Assembly: GCF_039543545.1 (NCBI RefSeq) | Contig: NZ_BAABJY010000002.1 | Coordinates: 868,001 to 932,000 of the forward strand | Direction: 5' to 3' | Source of the DNA: Luteimonas vadosa | Lineage (GTDB): Bacteria > Pseudomonadota > Gammaproteobacteria > Xanthomonadales > Xanthomonadaceae | Length of the DNA stretch: 64,000 nucleotides | Shown here: in pieces, positions 7,969-16,615 of the stretch | How positions within the stretch are numbered: the first letter of the stretch is position 1 | How the letters are laid out: each line of letters begins with the position of its first letter | Notes under the pieces: model-generated | Database searches by the model: none | Told to the model about the DNA's origin: nothing | What the model saw: the letters and a program-made list of their open reading frames with translations, nothing else | Translations under genes and position numbers: made by a program

Positions 7969-8823
7969 ATGGACAAGCCGATGACCGACGACACGCCATT
8001 CCACGCGCTGCCGGACTTCGGCGTCGTCTGCATCGAGGGGCAGGATGCGCTTGCGTTCGCGCAGGCCCAGTTCATGAGCGATGTCGCCAGCCTCGCGGAC
8101 GCGCACTGGCATTGGAGCGGCTGGCTCACGCCCAAGGGGCGCGTGATCGCCCTGTTCGCCGCCTTGCGGGTGGACGGCCAGACCCTGTGGCTCGTGCTGC
8201 CGGACGCGGATGCGAGCGATTTCGCCGCGCGGCTGCAGCGCTTCGTCTTCCGCAGCAAGTTGCGGGTCGGCGTGCCTGGCGGCCTCCGCCTGTCGGGGGC
8301 ATTCACGGCGCCGGCACAGGCGCGGGGAGCGCAGGCGGCGATCACGGGGACGGACTGCACGGAACTTGACCTGGGCGGCGACGGCGTCGCGCGGACGCTG
8401 AGGATCTCGACCTGCCCGGCAGGGACTGACCCGGAAGCATCCGCGCGCTGGGTGCAGGCCGACATGGTCCATGGCCTGCCGCGCCTGCCGCCCGCGCAGA
8501 GCGAGCAATGGACGCCGCAGCAGCTCTCGCTCGACCGGCTGGCGGCCTACAGCGTGAAGAAAGGGTGCTATCCCGGGCAGGAGATCGTGGCCCGCACCCA
8601 TTTCCTCGGGCAAGCGAAGCGCGGGCTGGTCTTGCTGGAGTCGACGGCGCCCTTGGAATCCGGTAGCGAGGTCCATGAGGGCGGGATCGCGATCGGCAAG
8701 CTGGTCTGCGCCTCGGCAGGACTGGCTCTGTCGGTGCTGCCGCTTGATCGTGATTTCGCCGGCCTGTCGGTCGCCGGCCAGTCCGTGGCCGCAAGGCCCT
8801 TGAACACCGGCCTGGCGCGCTGA
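7969..8823 (+). CDS. ygfZ: Folate-binding protein YgfZ (iron-sulfur maturation factor)
   Basis: GcvT-like tetrahydrofolate-binding protein that supports assembly or repair of certain [4Fe-4S] enzymes, including succinate dehydrogenase and MiaB in E. coli. The ATG at 7969 gives 284 residues; a second ATG at 7981 is possible. The family hallmark KGCYPGQE is at residues 198-205 and includes the conserved Cys200. The N-terminal half has the GcvT-type GWLTPKGRV segment. It is transcribed away from the sdh operon across a 42-bp gap, which pairs an Fe-S maturation factor with an Fe-S enzyme and two SDH assembly factors. Confidence 0.93.
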   Translation: MDKPMTDDTPFHALPDFGVVCIEGQDALAFAQAQFMSDVASLADAHWHWSGWLTPKGRVIALFAALRVDGQTLWLVLPDADASDFAARLQRFVFRSKLRVGVPGGLRLSGAFTAPAQARGAQAAITGTDCTELDLGGDGVARTLRISTCPAGTDPEASARWVQADMVHGLPRLPPAQSEQWTPQQLSLDRLAAYSVKKGCYPGQEIVARTHFLGQAKRGLVLLESTAPLESGSEVHEGGIAIGKLVCASAGLALSVLPLDRDFAGLSVAGQSVAARPLNTGLAR

Positions 8824-8920
8824 TCCACCGGCGCGGAGAAACCCGCCCCCCAACCCGACCGAACCTTGCCGTTGCCCTCCTTCGGCGGAAAGGGCTGGCG
8901 AAAGCTCGCTTCCTCCCGGC

Positions 8921-11209
8921 TCAGGCCAGAGAGTCGGCCGCGTCCACGATGTCCTGCTCCGACGGAATCACCAGGAAGGCTGCACCCGCCAATGGCGTGA
9001 ACGTATCCGCGCCGACCACGCGCCGGAACGGTCGCGCGCCGTACCCACCTTCCGTGATCGCCGTGATGATGCCCTCCCCGACGCCGGCGCTGCGCCGGCC
9101 CTCGTCGACGATCAGGATGCGCTTGGCGCTGCGCGCCTGTTCGACGATCCAGGCATCGTTGAGCGGCACCAGCCAGCGCAGGTCGACCACGCGTGTCTTC
9201 CAGCCGTGCGCCCGCTCGATCCGGCGCGCGGCGCGCAGGCTCATCGGCACGCCGTTGCCGAAGGTGAAGATCACCAGATCGTCGCCGCTGCTGCCGTCCT
9301 CTGGTAGGTACACCCGCCCCTCGCCCAGCGTCATGGCCTGGTCCGGAGGCGGATAGGCGGTCAGCCAGCCGCCATCGCCGGGCTCGTGCAAGTCCTTGGC
9401 CATGTACAGCGCGATCGGCTCGAGGAAGGCGCAAACCCGGCCATCGACCTTGGCCAGCGCCGCCAGCGTGCGCAGCATCGTGGCGGCATCGTCGCCGCGG
9501 GACGGGCACCCCACGACCAGGCCGGGGATGTCGCGCAAGGCCGTGATCGAGTTGTCGTTATGGAAGTGCCCGCCGAACCCCTTCTGGTACCCCAGCGAGG
9601 CGATCCGCATCACCATCGGGTTGCGGTACTGGTCGTTGCTGAAGAACTGCAGGCTGGCGGCTTCGCCCCGGATCTGGTCGCAGGCGTTGTGGAAGTACGC
9701 CAGGTACTGGATCTCGGGCAGCGGCAGCATGCCCATGTTCGCGTAGCCTTGGGCCAGCCCGAGGATGATGGTCTCGTCGAGCAGCGTATTGAACACGCGC
9801 TTGTTGCCGAAGGCCTTGTGCAGGTTCCGGGTAACCGTGTACACGCCGCCCTTCTGCGCCACGTCCTCGCCGAACAACAGCGCCTCCGGGTACTTGCAGA
9901 ACAGGTCGTGCAAGGCCTGGTTGATCTGGATGGCGAGGTGCCTGGGCGGCTGGTTCTCGGGCAACCGGGCAGCGCCGCCGAATACCTTCTCGCGCTTCTC
10001 CGCGTAATCGAACCGCGCCGCCTCGGCCTCCACCGCGTCCGGGGTGTACGGCGCGAGCGGCGCCATCACGTCCGCCAATTCGGTCAGGCGGGGCCGCTTG
10101 TCGGCCTCGGCGGCGGCGGCGAAGCATCGCTCGCGGGTGTCCTCGTACAGCGCGAGGATCTCCTGCTTCGACATCAGCCCCGATTCGAGCGCGATCGCCG
10201 CGCTGCGCAAGAGGGGATCCGTCGCCTCCACCGCGCACAGCTCCTCCAGCGAGCGCCATTCGATCTCGAAATCGGTGCCGGCGTGGCCCATGATCCGCGT
10301 GGTACGCAGGTGCAGGAAAGTCGGCCGGCGGGTCATGCGGCAGTGGTGGACGGCATCGCGCACCCTGGCGTAGCCAGCGGCGAGGTCGAGGCCGTCGGCC
10401 TGGAAGTAATCCAGCCCGCGACGGCTGGAGAAGTTCTGCGCCACCCAGCCTTCCGGGGTCTTGACGGAGATGCCGATGCCGTTGTCCTCGCACACGAACA
10501 GCACCGGAACCGGCAACTTCTGGTACGCGGTCCAGGCCGCCGCGTTGAACGCGGTCTGCGCCGTGGCATGGTTGCTGGAGGCGTCGCCGAACGAGCAGAT
10601 GACGATGCTGTCGTCCGGGATCGGCAACGCATGGCCGATGCGCCGCGCCTGCTCGATCGCGACCGCGGTCCCGAAGGCCTTGGGCAGGTGCGAGGCGATG
10701 GTGGAGGTCTGCGGAAGCACCCACAGCGGCTTGCTGCCCCACACCTTGTGCCGCCCGCCGCTGGCGGGGTCGTCCTTGCTGGCGGCGAACGACAGCGCGG
10801 AATCCATGATCGGGCCGAGGCGATCGGTTTTCTCGCGCGGCAGCTTCCGGAAACGCTCGGCCATGAAGCCGCCGCTGCGATAGTGAAGGAACGCCGGGTC
10901 GGTGTGCCGCGCCAGCCGCGCGACCATGGCGTTGCCCTCGTGGCCGCTGGAACCGATGGTGTAGAACACCTTGTCCTGCACCCGCAGCACGCGTGCCATC
11001 AGGTCCAGGTGCCGGCTGATGAGCTGCGACTCGAACAGTTCGCGGAACGAGCGGGCGTCAAGGGCGCTGCCCGGGAGGATCGAATCGCCGTCCGCGGGGA
11101 CGGCATCGGGCGGACCACCGGTCCAATCGCGGACGAATTCGCTGAAGTTGGCGTCGCAGACCTCGGCGCGGTTGACGCCACGCATGCGGGGCGGGATCGC
11201 GGTCGTCAT
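8921..11209 (-). CDS. Fused alpha/beta E1 component of a 2-oxoacid dehydrogenase
   Basis: Thiamine-diphosphate-dependent decarboxylase of the pyruvate/branched-chain 2-oxoacid dehydrogenase type, with alpha and beta chains in one 762-residue polypeptide. The N-terminal half (about residues 50-400) is E1-alpha, with a ThDP-binding region running from GDASSNHATAQTAFNAAAW to CEDNGIGIS. The C-terminal half (about 430-762) is E1-beta, with LFGEDVAQKGGVYTVTRNL, the LDETIILGLAQGYA segment and a transketolase C-terminal domain containing DLRWLVPLNDAW. No E2 or E3 gene lies nearby, so the substrate is unknown. The ATG at 11209 overlaps the GNAT stop by 4 bp. Branched-chain 2-oxoacids are the likelier substrate class, given the neighbouring acyl-CoA dehydrogenase. 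Confidence 0.85.
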   Translation of the reverse strand: MTTAIPPRMRGVNRAEVCDANFSEFVRDWTGGPPDAVPADGDSILPGSALDARSFRELFESQLISRHLDLMARVLRVQDKVFYTIGSSGHEGNAMVARLARHTDPAFLHYRSGGFMAERFRKLPREKTDRLGPIMDSALSFAASKDDPASGGRHKVWGSKPLWVLPQTSTIASHLPKAFGTAVAIEQARRIGHALPIPDDSIVICSFGDASSNHATAQTAFNAAAWTAYQKLPVPVLFVCEDNGIGISVKTPEGWVAQNFSSRRGLDYFQADGLDLAAGYARVRDAVHHCRMTRRPTFLHLRTTRIMGHAGTDFEIEWRSLEELCAVEATDPLLRSAAIALESGLMSKQEILALYEDTRERCFAAAAEADKRPRLTELADVMAPLAPYTPDAVEAEAARFDYAEKREKVFGGAARLPENQPPRHLAIQINQALHDLFCKYPEALLFGEDVAQKGGVYTVTRNLHKAFGNKRVFNTLLDETIILGLAQGYANMGMLPLPEIQYLAYFHNACDQIRGEAASLQFFSNDQYRNPMVMRIASLGYQKGFGGHFHNDNSITALRDIPGLVVGCPSRGDDAATMLRTLAALAKVDGRVCAFLEPIALYMAKDLHEPGDGGWLTAYPPPDQAMTLGEGRVYLPEDGSSGDDLVIFTFGNGVPMSLRAARRIERAHGWKTRVVDLRWLVPLNDAWIVEQARSAKRILIVDEGRRSAGVGEGIITAITEGGYGARPFRRVVGADTFTPLAGAAFLVIPSEQDIVDAADSLA

Positions 11210-11760
11210 CGGGACATGGCGGCGCGGTGCGCGCCCCACTGCTCGCGGCTCTGGCCCCAGATGTCGACTTCGCCATGGTCCTGGAACGGCGGCGGCAGGC
11301 TGCCCTTGCGGAGGATGCGCGACCCCAGCCGCTCGGCCAGCTTGCGCGAGGCGGCGTTTCCAGGATCGATGCAGTGGATGACCTCGTGCCATCCCAAGGT
11401 GTCGAAGGCCCAGTCGATGGCGGCGACCGCCGCCTCCGCGGCGAAGCCACGACCCCACGCCGCGCGCCGGAAGGCCCAGCCGACCTCGGTCCCTGGCCAG
11501 CCTTCCGGCTGCCAAGGGCCAAGCTGTCCGAGCCATTCGCCGCTCGCCTTGTCGACGACCGAGAACATGGCGAACCCCTGGACCGCCCAGGCGCCGGGCA
11601 TCTGCAGGAACTTGCGCCAGGCCGCCGCGCGCGGCATGGCACCGCCGATGTAGCGCGCGGCATCCTCGTCGCCATAGAGCTCCGCGTACCCCTCGAAGTC
11701 CGATGCCTGCGGCAGGCGCAGGATCAGGCGAGCGGTTTCCAGCCTTGGGCCCGTGGGCAT
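11206..11760 (-). CDS. GNAT-family N-acetyltransferase (RimJ/RimL type)
   Basis: A 184-residue acetyl-CoA-dependent acyltransferase. The N-terminus LETARLILRLPQASDFEGYA is the standard opening of RimJ/RimL-like GNAT proteins. The acetyl-CoA pyrophosphate-binding region reads WGRGFAAEAAVAAI, followed by HCIDPGNAASRKLAERLG. The ATG at 11760 is chosen because GGGAG sits 8-12 bp upstream; an ATG at 11790 overlaps the preceding gene and lacks a ribosome site. The substrate is unknown. It lies between glutaryl-CoA dehydrogenase and the fused E1 gene and overlaps the latter by 4 bp, so all three are probably co-transcribed. Confidence 0.88.
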   Translation of the reverse strand: MPTGPRLETARLILRLPQASDFEGYAELYGDEDAARYIGGAMPRAAAWRKFLQMPGAWAVQGFAMFSVVDKASGEWLGQLGPWQPEGWPGTEVGWAFRRAAWGRGFAAEAAVAAIDWAFDTLGWHEVIHCIDPGNAASRKLAERLGSRILRKGSLPPPFQDHGEVDIWGQSREQWGAHRAAMSR

Positions 11761-11779
11761 CGACACGGCTCCCAGCCGA

Positions 11780-12943
11780 TCAGAATGCATTGATGCCGGT
11801 CAGCTCGCGCCCGACCACCAGCTGGTGCACGGTCTCGGTGCCTTCGTAGGTGATCACCGACTCCAGGTTGAGCGCGTGCCGGATCGGGCAGTGCTCGGTG
11901 GTGATCCCGGCGCCCCCGAGGATGTCCCGGGCCTCGCGGGCGATGTCGATGGCCATGCGGCAGTTGTTCCACTTCGCCAGGGACACCTGCGTCGGCTGCA
12001 TCTTGCCGGCATCCTTCAACCGGCCCAGTTGCACGCAAAGCAGCTGCGCCGAGGTGATCCGGCGCGCCATGTCTGCGAGCTTGAGCTGGACGGCCTGCGT
12101 CGACGCGACCGGCTTGCCGAACAAAATGCGCTCCTTGGAGTAGTTCAAGGCTTCGTCGAGGCAGGCGATGGCGGCTCCGATCGGCCCCCACGTGATCCCG
12201 TAGCGTGCCTGGGTCAGGCAGCCGAGCGGCCCCTTGAGCCCCTTGACGTTGGGCAGGCGGTTCTCCTCGGGTACCCGGACGTCGTCGAGGTAGAGGGCGC
12301 TGGTGACCGAAGCGCGCAGGCTCATCTTGTGCTTGATTTCCTGCGCGCTGAAACCGGAGAAGCCCTTCTCGACGATGAAACCCTGGATGCCGTCGTCGGT
12401 CTGCGCCCAGACGATGGCGATGTCGGCGACATTGCCGTTGGTGATCCACATCTTGGCGCCATTGAGAATCCAGTCGGCACCATCCTTCCGGGCGTTGGTC
12501 TTCATGTTGGCCGGGTCGGACCCGCCCTGCGGCTCGGTCAGGCCGAAGCAGCCGATGACCTTGCCGGCGGCCATGTCGGGCAACCAGCGCTTCCGCTGGT
12601 CCTCGGTGCCATAGGCGAAGATCGGATACATGCACAGCGAGGACTGCACGCTTGCGAAGCTGCGGATGCCGCTGTCGCCGCGCTCGAGCTCCTGGCAGAT
12701 CAGGCCGTAGCTCACCGCGTTCAGCCCCGCGCAGCCGTATTCCTCGGGGAGCGAGGAGCCCAGCAGGCCCAGTTCGGCCATCTCGGGGATCAGCTCGCTG
12801 GGGAAGCGGCCTTCGTCGAAACAATCGCCGATGATCGGCAGCACGCGCTCGTCGGTGAACCTCGCCACGGTGTCCTGGACCGCGAGTTCCTCCTCGCTGA
12901 GCAGGGAGCGGACGTCGTACAGGTCGTAGGGATGCAGGGCCAT
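11780..12943 (-). CDS. gcdH: Acyl-CoA dehydrogenase, glutaryl-CoA dehydrogenase type
   Basis: FAD enzyme of 387 residues, probably oxidising and decarboxylating glutaryl-CoA to crotonyl-CoA in lysine and tryptophan breakdown. Family features in order: CFGLTEPQGGSDPANMKT (FAD and substrate loop, about 134-151), WITNGNVADIAIVWA, the KPVASTQAVQLKLADM helix, and the C-terminal TYEGTETVHQLVVGRELTG containing the catalytic Glu. The short N-terminus with DLYDVRSLLSEEE and the overall pattern resemble GcdH more than short-chain acyl-CoA dehydrogenases. Substrate assignment is from resemblance only. The ATG at 12943 is clear; a terminator of the preceding gene lies upstream. Confidence 0.85.
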   Translation of the reverse strand: MALHPYDLYDVRSLLSEEELAVQDTVARFTDERVLPIIGDCFDEGRFPSELIPEMAELGLLGSSLPEEYGCAGLNAVSYGLICQELERGDSGIRSFASVQSSLCMYPIFAYGTEDQRKRWLPDMAAGKVIGCFGLTEPQGGSDPANMKTNARKDGADWILNGAKMWITNGNVADIAIVWAQTDDGIQGFIVEKGFSGFSAQEIKHKMSLRASVTSALYLDDVRVPEENRLPNVKGLKGPLGCLTQARYGITWGPIGAAIACLDEALNYSKERILFGKPVASTQAVQLKLADMARRITSAQLLCVQLGRLKDAGKMQPTQVSLAKWNNCRMAIDIAREARDILGGAGITTEHCPIRHALNLESVITYEGTETVHQLVVGRELTGINAF

Positions 12944-13039
12944 GGCTGGGTCGCGGGCGGGAAGCCGCGCATTTTAGCGGGGCAGCGGCGTTCCCGATAG
13001 CGGGCATCCGGGAGACTCGCCCTGCCGGGGCCGCGGAAA

Positions 13040-13070
13040 GGAAAAGGGCCGGATTGCTCCGGCCCCTTCC
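13040..13070 (-). terminator. Rho-independent terminator after the glycine-zipper gene
   Basis: Read on the minus strand, a GC-rich hairpin (GGGGCCGG, a 6-base loop AGCAAT, then CCGGCCC) is followed by TTTTCC. It lies 19 bp past the stop of the glycine-zipper gene at 13089 and before the glutaryl-CoA dehydrogenase start. One base is unpaired in the stem. Confidence 0.7.
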
Positions 13071-13088
13071 TGTAGCTCGAGATAGCGA

Positions 13089-13859
13089 TCAGCCGCGTTC
13101 GACCACCGCGTCCGCTTCGGCCACCTGGGTCACGACCTTGCCGTCGACCACGGGCAGGCGATCGCCCGGCTTCTCGTCCATGCGGATCGTGCGCTCGCCA
13201 CCGTCGTAGCGGTAGGTCACGTTGTAGGCGACGGGGACCTGCTCCGAACCCAGCGCGATCTGGTTGCCGGGCTTGCTGTCGGTCCGCATCGTGCCCGTGG
13301 TCCCGTCCGGATTGCGGTAGGTCACGTTGTAGGCCACGACGCGCGAGGACTGCGAGGTGTCGGACACCGTCCGGCACTGGCGGTCGACGCGCTCGACCAC
13401 GCGGCCACCCACGTGGCGCCTGTCGATCTCCCGGCCTGCGAAGCCACCGCCCACGGCACCGGCCACCGTGGCCAGCTTCTTGCCATTGCCGCCACCGACC
13501 TGGTTGCCGATGAGCCCGCCGATCACGGCGCCGGCCACGGTGCCGCCGACGTTGCCGTCGCGCTCGGGCAAGCGCTCCTGCACGACGACGTCCTCGCAGA
13601 CCTGGCGCGGGCTGGAGCTGGTGGTCGTCTCGCGCACCGCCTCGCTGCCGATCACGGTGGCGAAGAGCTGGCGCTGTTCCATCACCGGCTCGACGTCTAC
13701 GACGGCGGCGTACTCGAGGCGCCCCTCGCTCGGGATGCTGCTGCCCTCGACGTCCAGGCCCAGCCTGTCGTCGCGGTTGTTGTTGTTCTGGAAGGCCGCC
13801 ACGGCAACGCCACCCACCAGCAACGAAGCAAGCGCGATCGCAAGTGTGTTGTTCTTCAT
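13089..13859 (-). CDS. Glycine-zipper envelope protein with signal peptide
   Basis: A 256-residue exported protein of unknown specific function. The ATG at 13859 is preceded by AGGAGG at good spacing and opens a signal peptide, MKNNTLAIALASLLVGGVAV. A glycine-zipper (2TM, SlyB/OsmB-like) segment occupies about residues 108-150, with GAVIGGLIGNQVGGGNGKK and GAVGGGFAGREID. After it, two related beta-strand modules begin VVAYNVTYRNPDG and PVAYNVTYRYDGG, each followed by a MR-TD/MDEKPG turn, so the C-terminal half is an internal duplication. No lipobox is visible. A role in outer-membrane or envelope integrity is inferred from the family. Confidence 0.8.
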   Translation of the reverse strand: MKNNTLAIALASLLVGGVAVAAFQNNNNRDDRLGLDVEGSSIPSEGRLEYAAVVDVEPVMEQRQLFATVIGSEAVRETTTSSSPRQVCEDVVVQERLPERDGNVGGTVAGAVIGGLIGNQVGGGNGKKLATVAGAVGGGFAGREIDRRHVGGRVVERVDRQCRTVSDTSQSSRVVAYNVTYRNPDGTTGTMRTDSKPGNQIALGSEQVPVAYNVTYRYDGGERTIRMDEKPGDRLPVVDGKVVTQVAEADAVVERG

Positions 13860-14026
13860 GTTTCGCCTCCTGGCGCATTGCCAGCTGTTCGGGTCCGGGG
13901 CGCATTGCACCACTGGACAGCTGAACAGGGGCTCAGCCCTGCGCGCAAAACTGACGCGGGCCTAAACCGGCACCCCACGGATCGCGTGGTAGCGTGATCG
14001 GCATCGCATCACGACTGGAGCGTGCC

Positions 14027-14272
14027 GTGCCCAACCCCTTGCTCACACCCATCCTGCGCTGGCTCGGCAGGCTGAGCTACCCGCGCCTGTTCATGCTCAC
14101 CGCTGGCCTGTTCGTCGCCGATTTGCTGATTCCCGATTTCATTCCCCTGGTCGACGAGATCCTGCTGGGTTTGGGCACGCTGTTGCTCGCCAACTGGAAG
14201 AACCGCAAGGCACCAGGGCCGCAGGTCGCCAGCCGCGACGACACCATCGAAGGCGACTCGCGCCGGCATTGA
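14027..14272 (+). CDS. DUF6116-family small membrane protein
   Basis: An 81-residue hydrophobic protein. It contains an RLSYPRLFMLTAGLFVADLL segment and a second hydrophobic stretch, VDEILLGLGTLLLANW, and ends in a polar, charged tail. The sequence resembles small conserved Xanthomonadaceae membrane proteins grouped as DUF6116; function is unknown. The GTG at 14027 is preferred because CTGGAG sits 6 bp upstream; an in-frame GTG at 13994 would add 11 residues. Its stop lies one base before the tatD ATG, so the two are likely co-transcribed. Confidence 0.75.
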   Translation: MPNPLLTPILRWLGRLSYPRLFMLTAGLFVADLLIPDFIPLVDEILLGLGTLLLANWKNRKAPGPQVASRDDTIEGDSRRH

Positions 14273-14273
14273 C

Positions 14274-15047
14274 ATGCGCCTGGTCGACAGCCACTGCCAC
14301 CTTGATGCCGCGGAGTTCGACGACGACCGGGCAGCCGTCATCGACAGGGCCCTCGCTGCAGGCGTGGATCGGCAGGTGGTGCCCGCGACCCATGCCGACG
14401 CCTGGCCCGGTTTGCGGGATGCCTGCGGCACGGCGGACGGCCTGCATCCCGCATACGGCTTGCACCCCACCTTCCTGGCGCACCACGAGCCTGCGCACCT
14501 GGAGGCGCTGGCGGAATGGATCGGGCGCGAGCGGCCCGTCGCGATCGGCGAGTGCGGGCTGGACTACTACATCGACGGCCTGGATCGCGACCGGCAGCAA
14601 GCCTTTTTCGACGGTCAGTTGCGGCTGGCGCGCGACCTCGACTTGCCGGTCATCGTCCATGCACGGCGCGCGGTGGATGCCGTGCTGGCGTCGATCCGGC
14701 GGATCGGCGGGCTGCGCGGCGTGGTGCACAGCTTCTCCGGGAGCCAGCAGCAGGCCCGCCAGCTGTGGGACCTGGATTTCATGACGGGCATCGGCGGGCC
14801 GGTGACCTACGAACGCGCGCAGCGCCTGCGCCGGCTCGTGGCAGGCATGCCGATCGAATACTTGCTGCTGGAGACGGATGCTCCCGACCAGCCCGATGCC
14901 CGGATCCGCGGTGAACGCAATGAACCGGCACGGCTGGAAGTGGTCTGCCGGACCATCGCCCAGTTGCGGGGCGAAAGCGCCGAATCGGTCGCACGCTCGA
15001 CCACCGCCAATGCCGAACGCTTGTTCGGGCTGCCGGCACGCCCTTGA
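14274..15047 (+). CDS. tatD: TatD-family metal-dependent hydrolase
   Basis: Amidohydrolase-fold protein of 257 residues, probably a 3'-5' DNA exonuclease or related nuclease by family. The metal-binding N-terminal motif DSHCHLD is at residues 5-11. GECGLDYY follows near 93-100, with further ligands in VIVHARRA and VVHSFSGS and in LLLETDAPDQPD near the C-terminus. Residues for a two-metal site are therefore present. Paralogues of TatD are common, so the precise type (TatD, YcfH or YjjV) is not certain; the sequence is closest in feel to the YjjV group. Confidence 0.88.
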   Translation: MRLVDSHCHLDAAEFDDDRAAVIDRALAAGVDRQVVPATHADAWPGLRDACGTADGLHPAYGLHPTFLAHHEPAHLEALAEWIGRERPVAIGECGLDYYIDGLDRDRQQAFFDGQLRLARDLDLPVIVHARRAVDAVLASIRRIGGLRGVVHSFSGSQQQARQLWDLDFMTGIGGPVTYERAQRLRRLVAGMPIEYLLLETDAPDQPDARIRGERNEPARLEVVCRTIAQLRGESAESVARSTTANAERLFGLPARP

Positions 15048-15077
15048 GCGTGGAAGCGGGAACCGCGGCTCCCCGGG

Positions 15078-15875
15078 TCAGTCTGTTGCCCGCTGCTTGA
15101 GCAGCATCTGCAGCGCCTTCCCCGCGGCCGCGAACGCGAAGGCGCCGGTGATGTGCGTCGCGGCCCCGAGCCCGGCCCCGCAATCGAGCTTGAGTGCGGC
15201 ATCGGGCCCGACGTGCGGGCGCCGCCCGCAGACGCTGCCGTCGGCCTGCGGGTACCGGACGTTCTCGAGCGAGTACACCGCAGGCACGCCGAAATACCGC
15301 TTGGGACCCGTGGGGAAGTTGAATTCACCACGCAACTTCCTGCGCACGAGCGCCAGCATGGCATCGTGCTCGGTCTTCGACAGGTCCCGGACGCGCACCA
15401 GGGTGGTGTCGATGCGACCCCCGGCCGATCCGACGGTGATGAGCGGCTGCTTGCGGCGCCTGCACCAGGCGATCGCTTCGACCTTGGTGCGGAAACTGTC
15501 GCAGGCGTCCACCACCAGGTCGGGGCGGCCACCGAGCAGTTCGTCCAGGTTCGTCGGCGTCAGGAAACTGGCCAGCGCGTCGACCTGGATCCCGGGATTG
15601 ATCGCTCGGCATCGCGCCGCCATCGCTTCGGCCTTGCCACGCCCGTAGTTGCCTTCCAGCGCCGGAAGCTGGCGGTTGGTGTTCGATACGCACAGATCGT
15701 CCGCATCGATGAGGCGGAGCGACCCGACCCCGCTGCGCGCCAGGGCTTCCACCAGCCACGACCCCACGCCCCCCAGGCCGACCACGGCCACGCGGCAGGC
15801 AGCGAGCCGCTTGACCGTGCCCCGGCCATAAAGGCGATCGATGCCGGAAAACCGTTCGTGCCAGGCGGGATCCAT
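15078..15875 (-). CDS. tcdA: tRNA threonylcarbamoyladenosine dehydratase TcdA (CsdL)
   Basis: E1-like ATP-dependent enzyme that cyclises t6A37 of tRNA to ct6A. The protein has 265 residues. RFSGIDRLYG opens it, and the nucleotide-binding VVGLGGVGSWLVEALARSG begins at residue 31. DADDLCVSNTNRQ follows, the classic ThiF/MoeB-like adenylation segment. VVDACDSFRTK and NFPTGPKRYFGVPAVYS are typical of TcdA. The ATG at 15875 is unambiguous. It converges with tatD with 30 bp between stops. Confidence 0.94.
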   Translation of the reverse strand: MDPAWHERFSGIDRLYGRGTVKRLAACRVAVVGLGGVGSWLVEALARSGVGSLRLIDADDLCVSNTNRQLPALEGNYGRGKAEAMAARCRAINPGIQVDALASFLTPTNLDELLGGRPDLVVDACDSFRTKVEAIAWCRRRKQPLITVGSAGGRIDTTLVRVRDLSKTEHDAMLALVRRKLRGEFNFPTGPKRYFGVPAVYSLENVRYPQADGSVCGRRPHVGPDAALKLDCGAGLGAATHITGAFAFAAAGKALQMLLKQRATD

Positions 15876-15942
15876 GGCGTCAGTTTACCGGGGTGTTACG
15901 CATGCTAGGCTCGTCGCCGACCAGCCCCACGCGAGCACAGAC

Positions 15943-16413
15943 ATGTCGAGCACGCCCACGAGTTCCCCGACCAGCAGCAACGGAAAACCCGCGTCCGCCG
16001 CCGGCCGCTACCTGTTCCTCTTCCTGCTGGGTCTGGTCATCGGCTCGGTGGCCGTGGTGATGATCCTGCGTGCCGTGGAAGGCCGGAAGACCTGGCAGGA
16101 CCACTACCCGGACGCCGCCATGCACCTGATGCAGGCGCACATGGCGCAACTGGGGGCGAGCGCCGCCGCCAACCGCTGCTCGGCAACCGACACGATCCCG
16201 CACCTGCAAGCCCTGAGGACCATCGCCAACGACATCGAGCCTGCCCTCCCCGACCTGCGCGACGACGCCCGTTTCGTCTCGCACGCCGGCGAACTGCGCG
16301 CGACGCTGGACGCGGCGCTATCCGCGCCGCCGATCGATTGCCCCGGCGTGGCCAATGCATCCAAGAAGATCGGCGAGGCTTGCAAGGCCTGCCACCAGGA
16401 TTACCGAGGCTGA
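15943..16413 (+). CDS. Membrane-anchored cytochrome c'-like protein
   Basis: A 156-residue protein with a Ser/Thr/Pro-rich start, one transmembrane helix at about residues 22-43 and a periplasmic domain. A single c-type heme site, CKACH at residues 147-151, sits at the extreme C-terminus followed by QDYR, as in cytochrome c' four-helix bundles. Two other cysteines (79 and 133) could form a disulfide. Cytochromes c' usually bind gaseous ligands such as NO or CO; that role is family knowledge, not shown here. The ATG at 15943 leaves a 67-bp gap to the divergent tcdA. An upstream in-frame extension is rejected. Confidence 0.75.
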   Translation: MSSTPTSSPTSSNGKPASAAGRYLFLFLLGLVIGSVAVVMILRAVEGRKTWQDHYPDAAMHLMQAHMAQLGASAAANRCSATDTIPHLQALRTIANDIEPALPDLRDDARFVSHAGELRATLDAALSAPPIDCPGVANASKKIGEACKACHQDYRG

Positions 16414-16615
16414 CCCCGGCAGCTCGGGCTGGTTCCGGCTGCGCCTCTGCCGCACGTGGGGATGCCCACCGCGGACCGGTTGATGGCGTGTTCATCGATC
16501 GGAGCCTATGGTCCGCGACATCGGCCTGCTGCCGTGGTCGTTCGTCGGGCGCTCCAGCCCGGCGGCCTTGGCGACCGGCAGGACCGGAGCCCGCCCTTCC
16601 CCCAGGAGACCCAGC

